Shown in pieces: positions 45,101-57,349 of a DNA stretch of 64,000 nt. The position numbers and the translations under genes are program-made. Each line of letters begins with the position of its first letter. Position 1 is the first letter of the stretch. A model generated the notes under the pieces. The model was not told where the DNA came from and ran no database searches. It saw only the letters and a list, made by a program, of their open reading frames with translations. This DNA is from Brugia malayi (taxonomy: Eukaryota; Nematoda; Chromadorea; Rhabditida; Onchocercidae), in NCBI RefSeq assembly GCF_000002995.4, contig NW_025062478.1:6486001-6550000 (forward strand), given 5' to 3'.

Positions 45101-46040
45101 TGAAAGCTTCATTTAATTACTGCTCAAAACTAACCAGTTTATGAATTCGTTTGATGCAGTCTCTTTCTTCTGGTGCTCTTAGAATACAATGCTTCCGGAG
45201 GTATTATGTTTCAGTTTGCTTAAAATAGGAATTTATTACTACCACATAGCAATTTCAGTAATATTCGTTTTGGCTTAATTGATCGTCTTACCATTTCTCT
45301 TTTTTCAAATCTTTCTTCTTTAAACCTTAAAATTTTCTTTAGTCAATGTCTATGCGTTGAAAATGCTACGGAATGATAAATTATTTTCTCTAGCAGAACC
45401 CTTTCCTGACGCTATGCAAAAAATGTATAAATAATTTAAAAACCTCTGTTTAAACTTGTTTTATCAGTGCTAAGATTTCAATTACTGATAGCCAGAGCAT
45501 TCGGGAGTTGAAGTTTACTTTATTGCCATAAAATTCGAAATTTTTTTCGAGATTTTAATATTTTTTATGTTTGAATAGATAAATTTGAAATTTATCAGTC
45601 CTCTGCAAGATATGTGTCAGCAGACATTAAAGTGCTTAAAATTCAAATACAGTTAGCTACTTCATTTGGTTTTCTCATCAGTCCAATTTTGGTAAATGAA
45701 TCTACTTTTTCATGGTTAGAAATCTAGAAGTCAAGAATGTTTTAAATCTTTAATTGATATCTCACTTCTTAATTAATACTTCTGCTTTATTCCGCACTAT
45801 TTCTGACTTATTTATTGATGTGATAGGAATCAATAATTTACTTCAATCATTTAGAACAAATCTTATACATATGTGAACATTGGCAAAAGAGAGCTGTTTT
45901 ATCCTATAATCTCATTATCAAAGTGTAACATTTAAGGATATTAAAGTACGTCGTAACTGTTATTATTCGAGTAATTCTAACGTTATTCATGAAATGTTAA
46001 ATTTCAGAACTACGTAAGGGTTTTCAATGGATAATGCGAA
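39102..46040. other. Long spacer upstream of the K2P channel gene
   Basis: About 6.9 kb of AT-rich sequence with no supported gene. It contains T-rich and A-rich runs, a short (TA)n patch near 39545-39560 and many short ORFs without family signatures. Two related words around 43795-43812 and 44154-44171 (TTTAAATCTGA(T/C)TGG) may mark an old repeat. The right end must contain the channel promoter and possibly a non-coding first exon. Confidence 0.55.
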
Positions 46041-49000
46041 ATGCGCAAAATATTTCATTTTTTACAACAGGCTTACCGGAATTTCCATTTAAACAATTTG
46101 TTACCATTTATTATACTGATCTCATATACACTGATTGGAGCTGCTATTTTCCGTAAGCTCGAATTGGAGCTTGATTTACGTGAAAGAGAATTGTTCCGTA
46201 GAAGTTACAACTATGCTTTTAATCAGGTAAGATAATGCTCCTGCCAGTTAAAGTAGTTTCTATTCCTTACAGTTGAAATGGAGAAAGATAAGTTGATGTT
46301 GTTTAGTATTTTTGTCAGAAGCATATGTCTCTTCAACTTAGGCTTTATTGAAAAGAAAGTTAAATGAGTAATAAATGAACTGCTTGAATTTACAGATAAT
46401 AAAACGAATATTAGAACTACGATGTGATGATAATGTGATTAGACGCGACCAATCTTTACAAGTGAGATATGCGGAGGAAGCTGTCAATTGGTTCCTTGAT
46501 TACACAAATTTGACAGGTATCATCCGTGAGCGGAACGCCACTAGTCCCTGGTCATGGTACGGCTCGATGTTCTATGCCGGACAGCTGTACACCACAATCG
46601 GTATACATCCATATCCATCCATTTTGGAGTCTGTTGAGGATACGGAAAGAAGAGGAATGATTAAAACCATCCGTACTGCTTTTACATTTTAATCCTGACA
46701 TAGAAGAATGATGACGTCAGTTAAGAGTTGTGTAATGAAATCGTTTCCCTTCCGATCCGATCACTTTCTATATTTAGCTTTTCACTCGTCCCATCACTTT
46801 TTTACTTATTTTCCTATGAAAAATTTCATTCTTTCCCTTCTTTTATTTTTTCATTTTTTTCTCTACTTGTTTTACTGTCCTTTATTTTTAGGCTATGGCT
46901 TACCGGTAGCGAAAACTCTTGCTGGTCAAATAGCCAGCATATTTTATATCATGTTCGGCATCCCAATATTTTTAATTATTCTCAAAGATGTTGGTCGACT
47001 ACTCTCTAGAAGTTTCCGTAAATTCTACAAACGATCACGGAGTACAGGAAAAAAATTTGTGGGAGGTATGAGGAAAATAAGCATTACCATGAAGGTTAGC
47101 TCTTTATTCCTTCTGGTCTTTAAATAGAAGTTATATAAAGTTCTTCATAGTGGGTTGTAGAATTACGTTCCAATATAATTTTATTAACTGTGAAAATTTC
47201 GATTCATTTTTTTGCTTTTTAATTGGAATAGAGATTAAGTAATTCTTTTTAGACACTGTATAATCGTACTTATTTACCACCTACAACAGGAAGTGACCAT
47301 TCATTAACTGTGAAAGAAGTTGATTTAGATCCAGAAATTACCACTGTTATGCAGCAAAGCAGCAGGAAATTGTAAGAATTTTAATTTAGCTTTGTTGAGC
47401 TTCAAAGTTTAAAAAGTTGGAAAAAAAATTGGAAACTATTACACCATATTTTAGTGCTCATGAAAATGCATTTTCGATTCCGATCGCTTTAGCAATGCTC
47501 ATTCTCTGGATCGGTTTTTCAGCAGCTTTATTTTGCTTGTATGAGCCTGAATGGGGATACCTCACCTCAGTCTACTTTTTCTTCGTCTCCATAAGGTACT
47601 TGGCATGAATTGTTCGCAATGTAAACTTTTTCATTTGATTTTTAATATTTAAAAAATTTGGGAACTTTTTAAATTTGATCTTTCACTTCATCAATTTTCA
47701 TTGGTTGGTATCAGTTTACTGAATAGTTTTGCACGGAAGTGAAGTTAAAGATTGATTAAAATACTTTTCAGCACGGTTGGCTTGGGCGATATTGTTCCAG
47801 GTAATAAAGATATGATGCTCGGTTACTTTCTACTAATCCTCATTGGACTTGCCTTGCTATCAATGTGCATTAACCTTATTCAAGTTAGTCATCGAAAATT
47901 TCTCAAATATTTTGAATTTTTATAAATATTTTAAACAAATTTTTAAAATTCTATCACTTGTTTTAAAAAATATAAGAATCATTTTGCCTGAAAATTTAAT
48001 TAGTTACAGTTGATTAATAAGTTTCTACCCGTTTTTTGATAAAATTCAGGTATTTCAGCAGTAATGAAATCTCATTAAGAAAAAACTAATCCCATTAAGT
48101 GGTTATCACATTTTTCTAACTTTTCTTTCATTTCTATTCCAATTTTCTCTCTCTAGTTAATAAATGAGAATAATATTAATTTGTTTTTACTGCTATTTCA
48201 TCCCTCTGCCTTACTCCTTACTTTCAGGTAGCTCTAGAAAAAATTCTTGGACAGCTCCTACAGGAGTACATTGATGAAATTGAACGGGTAGCAGCTATTG
48301 CGAAGAACGAAGTCGACTATGAATGCAAAATTTCACCTTTTGAAGTTGGAATGGCTAGTAAGAATTTTGCATATAACAGTAGCTATACGAGCAAAAAGCG
48401 CCCAGTTATTCTAAACCGCTAATTAATGTTGGAGACAGGTTTAGAGAAGAAGTAATCAATACTCATTTATGATTATCTGTTGGTTTTCGTAGTGTCTGTT
48501 GTTGGAAGACACTTGTCAATATCGGGACTTGTCCCAATTTGAAATCTTTTCTTCTTTTGAAATGAGTGCCAAAAACTGTTTAATCTATGCAATCTTATGA
48601 AATCTAATACTTAAATGATACATGCGGCATGTTTTATTTCAGGTGGTTTGCTAACAGTTCCTCTGGATAAACAATATAAAGCAATGCGGAGTTTGCCAAC
48701 CCGATTTAAAGAATGGGTTGCGGAGCGTATCGCAAATAATATGATCGAATCACAACTTGCTGAAATAAATTCTGATATCGAATCCGAATCAGAAATGTCT
48801 ATACCATTTCAGCACCAATCACAAGAGTATCAGCAGCAACAAGGTGAGTTTTTTCTTCTTTGTAAAGATTGCTGTTTGTCTAGAGAAGTAGCTTAACGGA
48901 ATAGAATGAAAGCTAAAGAAATGCCCAACACTCAACTATTAATTAACCATAATTTCAGCACAAACATGTAGAAATAGTCCGGGAGAAATGCAGTTTTCAA

Positions 49001-50030
49001 GACCAACACTTCGAGGTGGTGATTTAATTGATTACCTATGGAAACACATTCCAGCTATTCGCACTGTACAAGCATTGGAAAAAGCAAAATTTTATACCCC
49101 AAATGATGATTTTCAGTAAGTTAACATAAACTAGATATCAGTTGCTTGCAATGGTAGTACGAATATTAGTAATCTGATACGCTGATATTGATATTATTTA
49201 CATTCTTATCAAATGAGCTATAAGAACAGCGATTGAATCTGCACTCATAACAAATCAAATGTTAAGAAGCCTATTTTTATTTCTCTAGTACAAATTTCGG
49301 TATATTTTTCCTAACTCATACCAGAATTAGAAATTTTTTACTTACTGTACTTATCGTAAGGAAGTGGATTGAACTGCTGGAAAGAAAGGATATCCGATAA
49401 CGACTAAGTGAAGAGCAATCTTTCAAAAATGATTATCATGCTTAAAACATTTTTGCTTGTTCATCATTTTTACATGTTCTTTCAGTACGTAATTTGAATT
49501 GTGTATATATGTTTGTCATTGACAATTTCTGTTTTAGATCAATGTTGTTCAGTAAATTTGTAAGAAATTCGAAATTGGAACGCTTCATGGATCAAGTTTG
49601 TGAACCGATACCTCGTACACATCATGCTACTACACAAACCGATATCATACATTCTTCAAATATTGCTACCTTTGAAGAGGATATGCATTTATCCCCTGGT
49701 ATCTAAATTTTTACTCACAAGAATTATTGAAAAAAAAATTGTTATGAAAACACTGCCATATGAGAATGTAACCATATTATTGTAGGTTTACGAGATTCAT
49801 CGTCGACTCGATCAGATATCAGTCGCCAATCTACCAACTCGCTTTTAAATGCTTTTGATATCGAAAGTGTATTGTCTGATGCTTTCGGCGATATTGAATT
49901 CAGGGAAGCATGCGCTCTGCTTGCAACCAGTGATGACTCTACTAGTATCTGTGCATCGACTGCTTCTAGTCAAATAGTATCGTCCAAAAAATCATTTGAC
50001 TTGTCATCAAAATGGAAGCCAAGATGGTAA
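46041..50030 (+). CDS. Two-pore-domain potassium channel (TWK type)
   Basis: Exons 46041-46226, 46396-46600, 46892-47094, 47253-47371, 47455-47595, 47772-47883, 48228-48357, 48643-48843, 48959-49115, 49538-49698 and 49786-50030 give 619 residues. K2P channels carry background potassium current; two subunits form the pore. TM1 is LLPFIILISYTLIGAAIF. Pore 1 has the filter TTIGYG and TM2 is FYIMFGIPIFLIIL. TM3 starts IPIALAMLILWIG. Pore 2 has STVGLGD and TM4 is YFLLILIGLALLSMCINLI. An N-glycosylation site (RNATS) lies in the first extracellular loop. The long C-terminal tail is Ser-rich and polar, with Gln tracts and a TTQTD motif. The start is uncertain: an acceptor-like TTTTACAACAG at 46070 could splice in an upstream first exon. 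The stop at 50028-50030 overlaps a perfect donor, so the tail might continue in another isoform. Confidence 0.92.
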
Positions 50031-53000
50031 GTATTGCTTTAACGCTTTTTTATGTCTTTTAACTACAAGGTTGAAATATCTTCGCACTTCGTTATATATT
50101 CTGTCTTTTCAATTTGTCTTTATCACAGTCTCCTAGTAATACCAAAAAAAAAAAATAATAAGTTGTGAAGTTTGCAAATTCTTGGTAATTATCTTCATGG
50201 ATTTTATGTTGAGATTTTGAAAAATAAGAAAGAAAACGCTGAGATACAATGAAAATTCAAAAGTTTTTTGACTGAAAAATTTACTGTATATATTAGAGTT
50301 TGAATAATTAAAGTTTCAATATATTCCGATTTAGATTTGAAATACCCTGCTAATAAAAATCTCGCGCTTCCCTTACACCACTTAAAACTTCTATCAGGGA
50401 TCTTTTTCTTATTTTGTCCGTGCTAATTAGAAACTGAAAAAAAAAAAAAAACTGCAAATACAAATACAATAAAAACTGAAAATTCTGTAGGAAGCAAATA
50501 TCAAGAAATTTGAAGGCAAAATCTTGCCATGGTACGATATCTTCCCATTCAGGTGAAAGGTCAACGGCAGCCGTATTACCTCTTCTATCAAATATACAAC
50601 TTTCCCGAATTGGGTACTCCTATATTTGTTTTCTATAAATTTCGATTCATTCATCTTGAAACGAAAAATTTGCAATTCTATTTTCTTGACTTCAAATATG
50701 AATTTGCATTTACCTTCCATTTTAATTCTTAAAATGCAAATACAACGAAAATTGCAGTTCACTACCATCATCCTTCCAACGTTCATCGTTACAGTCGATT
50801 CCTTCATTGTTTTTACGAAAGCGCGATGATCAATTATAGCGAGCAAATTTTCAAACTTAATGGTGATAACCGACCTTCGATCTTCCAGTTTTTGCCGGAA
50901 GCTGCAGTAAATATTGATTTGGAAAGGTTGTAAATAGGAAATTGCAGCAGTGACGCTCTATCAAGAAAGAAATGAATATATGAGGATGCATGCTAGGAAG
51001 TAGACTAGGAAAAAGGAAAGAGCAGTGGGAGATTGATAGCAATTAATTATTGGTGTATATTTCATCATAAATAAATGCCTTTGATTTAATAGTTCACATT
51101 AAAATGCGAAAGTTTTCGTTTTGATATATATAAAAAGGACTTGGATAAGTGGCCCGTTTGAACTGATAGATATATTTTCACTTTTAAACTGTTTTTATTT
51201 TGTTTTGAATTTGATATGGCCCAATTTTTTGGGCCATATCAAATTGGGCATATTCTCATTTTTTTTTTCAAAAAATAAAAAATAAGTGAAGTGGGCGAGG
51301 AGAAAGAAAAAAACTAAAAATAAAGAATAAAGGACAAACAATAATATTTTGTAATGCTAGAAAGTAATTTATAGGATTGTAAGGTTCCATTGAGGAAACT
51401 AAGCTACGTGGATATTTCAGGTCACGTTGTGCCCTGCAGTATTGTATATTACAACTGACTGGATAAGCAGTACGATAATTGATATACGGAATGAAGTGAT
51501 TTTCCATTTTTGTTATTAATTGTGAGTCGATTAAATGAATGAACTTTGAGAGTCCAAAATTCATCAATTTGAAACGTATCTGGCCTATTAAGGCCTATTA
51601 AATAAAAAGGCGAAAGTAGAATCGGTAGTGCCAGTTGAATACAGTCCCAGTCTTGAATATCTAAAAGTGTGAGTCTTGAAGACATTCAATTGTACAAATT
51701 TTGTTATCTAATTGAATTACCGAAATAGTTAAGTAAGGCCATGAGGGAATCGTGAAACATACAATAAAACTGTTTGGTCGTGTCTGATTAAACAGTACGA
51801 TTCTTAAATTCGATCAAATTACGGACATAAACAGATTTCAAAAATGATATCGACTTCAATAACTGACAATTGCTTTTAATCTAATTGAAAACATTTTACA
51901 TAGCCTTTTATTCATGCCGCAACTCATTCCAGAAATGAATTCAATTTTATTTTAAATTCAAATAGAAATGTTGAGATTCGTGTTTTTAATCGACACATAT
52001 TTTTGTCTAGTACTATTTTAATCCTGAATTTAAAAAAAGAAATGAAGTAGCATTAGCACTAAATTATCTTGCAATCTTCTTCTTTACTGATATACATCCT
52101 ACATAGCATCCTTCAGTTTTTATTTTATCCTTACTGAAAAGTAGCAATGACTAATAATGTCTTAGCAATTTTTTCCTATTTTTGAATTGCATAACCGAAA
52201 CAATTTTTAAAATTGAAAAAAAGAAAGAACAGTGAAAGGCAAATAGGTTCTCACCTCACTTTATTAATTTCATCTTTTTGCCTTCTAATAGCAAAATATT
52301 TTGAAAAAAAAATTTTTTTTTCAAGGATTCCTTTGCTTTCAATTCAGTTAGCTGACAAAACAAGCTTATCCCATTTCATTTTAATTTTACAAAAAAAAAA
52401 AAAAAAAAGCAGAGTTTGGAAAAAACAAAAAACAAAAGCTTGCAATATGAATAGCAAAAGGATTCAAGAAAATCTTCTAGAATGAAAATTTAGCGAATTG
52501 AAAATACTAATTGCTAAAGTAAAACAATTATTCTGTAACAAGAGATATGAATGAAATAATTTAGTGCTGATAAAGAATTGACAGATAAGACATTAAAATT
52601 TCTATTTGTCTTTTAATCTGTGATATTTACTTTGCATTTTGCACTTATCTTCGGTCTTCATCGCATGGCAGTTTTTTTTGTTTTGTTGCATTATTTTCAG
52701 TCAATTTTATTGAAATTTGGAATGAATTCTATTTGAAAACTACTTGAAATTGATTTCGACTCCTTGCACTTCTCATTTCTTTCATTGCATAGATTAATTT
52801 TTCCAATTAGTTTCCGGATTATAATTTACTTTTTGAAGTTTCCTTATTTGTTAGGCATTTCGAACATTTATTTACTACTTGCTTTGACCCTTCAACATCT
52901 AAACAATATTTGACTTCTTCTATAAAGCTTAAATGACATAATTAGAAAGCATTTCTTATTCCTTTCACTATTGTTTCTCTTTTGTGTGTTGCAGATTAGA

Positions 53001-56000
53001 CGATCGCTAGCAGTAATCAATTCTTATGTTTTAATAAGTTTAAATAATAATAGGAACATAACTTCAGGACTGAGAAGGAAGAGAAATGTTTTTCTCCTTA
53101 ATTTATTTACATTCTTTCTGCAAGCTAAATAAAATTTTTTTTAAGAAAGATTTTCTCTGCTTTGATAGCATTTGGAACTACCAATGATAGACCAAATAAT
53201 CTGAATGTTTTCCCACATAACTTAAAATAAATGAACAAAAATGAAATGAACTCTTAGACAATCCATTGCCCTCCCTATCACCTTTTCAAAAATGATGTTG
53301 TGACTTATTCAATGACGAGATTCCTGCTTTTAAAAGCACATTCAGTAAACATAATTTATTTTACGACAAATTTTAGAATAAAATAGTCAATATCCAAATA
53401 GGCAACAATGCAATGAAGCAAATTTATGTGAACTTTTCCTGATTTTAAAGTACTCCTAAATTATCATTTATTTTTCTAATCATTTTATCACTCATTCATA
53501 AATGTTATCACTATAAGTTAAGTCTATTATTAGTTTGGTCCAATTTTAGTATAATTAGCTCACAAAGTTAACCGATGAAATCGACTATTTCATGATCAAC
53601 TTGTCGTTTTCAACATTTGGAAGAACAAATTGCTTGAGGAATAATGGCATGAGAAAAACATTTCCATTAACCATGAAGATGAAACATTCAGTACAGCTTC
53701 TTTCTAAAAGACATAAAATCTATTCTATCTAAAACATTTGTTATATTCTTCGAATCTCGTAATAATGATGAAAATGTTGATAGTAGCATAAAAGTTGATA
53801 TACATAATAGTTAAGCTTTAACATTAATAAAATATTGGTTAGGGACGGGAAAGATAAATATGAAAATTCGTGCTGACTACTTCACAGTGTTAAATGAAAA
53901 AATGGTGTGAAAGGAGAAGATAATAATGATTACAGAGGTCAGCTGATCGCTGATTGGAATTTGTCGGAACTGAAATGTAATGCTGTTTGCATGATATTGG
54001 ACAATTTTCAAAATAAAAAATAAAAAACCTTTTGTGAATTTGCATTATTTGATCTTTGTCCTTTGAATTGCACAAACAATATGTCTTCATTCGAACCATT
54101 TTACTTTTTTACTTCAAATAAAACTGTTTTGCTCCATCGATTTGTATTTGTCCTATCGGTTTGCACCAGTCCCATCACCATCGCCCATGGTGACAACTGG
54201 ATGACACCTCGTCCGGAATCAACATGCATTCATTATTCATTCATTTATTCTTCATACTGATCAATCGATTAGCTTCACTTCTTCCACGACTATTTAGAGT
54301 TAGTCCTATCCAATGACCACCACCTGTTTTGTTCAAGTACAAAAATATCGATCCACCGATCGATGACAGATGAGTCAATGCCTTATCGTGACATTCAGTT
54401 AATTTTGTTTTGTACAGCAGTATGTCAGGATATTCATCCGACTGTCTTCGTTCATTTCTTTATCTCTATTCCTGTCATCATCTTTACCTTTACTTCCACC
54501 TCTACTTCTACCTTTGTCTCAGTATAACGAAATTTTGGCATCACAGAGCTGAGAGAAAAATTTAATCCTTTGAAAATAAACTTTCAAAAGTATTGTTCTA
54601 CAAGTGAAAGTGATGAATCAATAAATGTTTCTTGAAATTAATTTAACTTTGCAATTATCCGAATATGAGATACCCAATTACTGGAAGGAAACTGATCTTC
54701 AGGGAGAAAAGAATCTTCAAATTCATTGTTTGCTCTAATAATTCAATTCAATAACCAATTCACAATAATGTTCACTCAATTTAATGTAATTGTGTCATTG
54801 TCTGTGTCATCCACTACTACTAGTATCGATTACCGTTATGAATTGATGTGGTTTAAAGCATTAAGATTTGTCTCTTCTGCAAAGCATGGTGAATTTTTTT
54901 CTATCGATAAAGAATAGTAAACTTTTCAAGCCAACAAACATTAGCTGCAGGCTGTGAGCTTAATAGTTCACCTATTCCTTTCCTCCTAGAAAAGCACCAC
55001 AACTATTTTTATGCTGTTGTCACATTTGCTTCAAAAAAGTTATCAGTTATTAAATATTAGTCAAGTTCACACAAATTCTATTGTTTGATGATCTATGATC
55101 ATCTGTCCCAGTAATATTTGCATTATTTATTATCAAGCAGAACAATTGATTTACCGTTTTTTCCGGTTTTGTCATAGATAATAATGGCGATGTTAGCAGA
55201 AATATGTACTATTATTGATGATTCAACTCAATTAGCATCATTCAATAAAGTGCATTTCATGATGCTTCTATTAATTGTATGAGTGTTTGCGTTTCTTTTG
55301 GTTCATTGAGCACATGCGCAAAAGCATCCTTTTTTTCCAGATTTATTAGCTTTCTGATTCTAAAGAATTAAGTTCCCAATGTACAGTTTGTAAAATATGA
55401 AGAAAACTGACATGATGGTGATACTTGATATTCATTATCAACATATTTAATAATTTTATTCGACTAACTTTTTATCCGTTTCTCTTCTTTTTCATATTTC
55501 CATATTATGATAAGGAATTAAATACATGATGATATTCGTTATCAGTAATATTTGGTTATAAAAACCTATAAAATTTCAGGTTTATTCTCTTCCTTCTCAT
55601 CCATCTTTTCTTTGTTATGAAAATACATTGATTAAAAATTAAAATGAAAACGACCACTACTTTTCGAACGTTTAGACAGCTAACCGCAATAAGCAACGGA
55701 CATACAATTTAACATCGTTATTCTTTCAGTAACATGCTTCATCTGTCAAGTACAGTTTTACTGAATATCGAAAGTCAGTCATTTCTTGAAATGATGTTGC
55801 AATGCTGTGATCACAAAGTATGTCCCATAAATTAGTGACCAGCTTTCTGGTAATACCCTTTGTTTTGTATTCTTTATATAGTTAAAAATTGATGGTTCGA
55901 ACTTCAACCTTTACTAATCAATATTAAGAGTTTTCCAACTTGTTTAAAATTCAATATGAGTGCATTTCTCCACACTTCCACAAATAAAGAATGAGTCAGT

Positions 56001-57349
56001 TCTTTGCTATCATCACTTATCGAAATCAAGTTTTCTGATGGATTTTGCCAAAAAGCATTTTAAGAGAAAATTTGATATTTATTCTCGAGTTTACTGATTT
56101 GTGGCTCTACTAAGCGAAGAGTAGACAAAACTAACTGCTCATTTATGCCTAATATATTTCATAACCTGTGAGTTTTATATATGTGAAATTATGAATGGAG
56201 ACAAATGCTGTATCGTCTTCAACTATTGTTGTATCCAAAATTTATATCTTTCCATGTTAACTTCATTGAGAACAAATGGTTTTCATTCTTTTTCTTTCCT
56301 TTGTTTTTGTGTCTTTTTTGATTCAATTTTCTCCCATAAATCCACTTTCTCCCATAAATTTTGCATGAAATTTTGGAGAAGTACTTTTCGGAATATGCTT
56401 TCTCGGCTGATTCGATTGCTCTTTATTTAAGATTCTTTGCTTCCCTCTATGCAAGTTCAAATTTAGCTTTATTCTCCAGTTTAATTATGAATGTTCGATT
56501 GCTAATTGCATCTATTCATCCTATAATTGAATGCTTAACTCAGTTTAAATTTCCATTAATCTTTGCATTAATCAAGTTGCAAGCTAAAAAAATTGTCAAT
56601 GAAACTATTGAGAAAGAAATTTTAATTTGGAACAATAATTATGTGAAAATAACAAGATAGACTTATTTAGTGTTCGTATTTTAAGCCACGCAATTATTTC
56701 ATCTGAAGAGTAAATTAAGAGGAGGCGGACAAGGAAGATATGAGGATTGAATGAGTGATTGCGCCGACTCAAATTAAGCAAATCTTGCAATTGATATGCT
56801 TTTTACGATAACCATAGGCAGACAGATATGATCAATTATTTAAATTTTTTAACAAGTTTTCTCAAAATAAAATGTTTGCGGAGAGGAAGTAAAATTGTTT
56901 GCATTGAAAGCGAATAAAAATAAGATTGAATAATTTAAAAACAAAATCAAATAAAACTTAAACTTTACGCTTCACACATCTGCGCGATAACCATCAACCA
57001 ACTTTACTGTAATGCATTTATGCCTTTATATAGAAAACTTTAATATCTTTAAGCTTAGCTAAAAAAGAAAATTTAATCATAATAATTTTTCTTTAAAGTT
57101 AATGATTTGGAATGTTTCTTCTGAGTGTTTTAGAAAAAATATTTTATGGCTTAACATTATGCTTGTCATTTATGTTTAACTCGCTAAGGTAAAGGCTATT
57201 GCCTATGTTATAAGCGTTGTAAGACATTTGCATATGTCAATTCTACTTTCAAATTATTTTTTCAGGTTGTGAAATTAAGAAAAAGAAGATCAAATTAGTA
57301 GTGCAAATGAATATATGAATAAAGAGGAGATTTGCTGAAGAGACAGGAT
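50031..57349. other. Long spacer upstream of the phospholipase C gene
   Basis: About 7.3 kb of AT-rich sequence without a supported gene. A 139-codon minus-strand ORF at 50427-50846 and several shorter ones show low-complexity composition and no family. A perfect hairpin lies at 51208-51245. Non-coding first exons of the PLC gene could be hidden here. Confidence 0.55.
51208..51245 (+). repeat. Perfect 16-bp inverted repeat (hairpin)
   Basis: Arms 51208-51223 and 51230-51245 (AATTTGATATGGCCCA and its exact complement) flank a 6-nt ATTTTT loop. The arms are more GC-rich than the surroundings. Confidence 0.9.

Noticed and set aside
47417..47454. Upstream extension of K2P exon 5 (KKLETITPYF)
   Set aside because: Open frame, but no acceptor gives phase 2. 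The ATATTTTAG at 47454 fits the donor at 47371 exactly.
50427..50846. 139-codon minus-strand ORF
   Set aside because: Low-complexity composition, a Phe run read from an A tract, no splice or family support.
55885..55910. GGTTCGAA-containing word resembling a tRNA B box
   Set aside because: No matching A box, acceptor stem or anticodon arm could be built around it.
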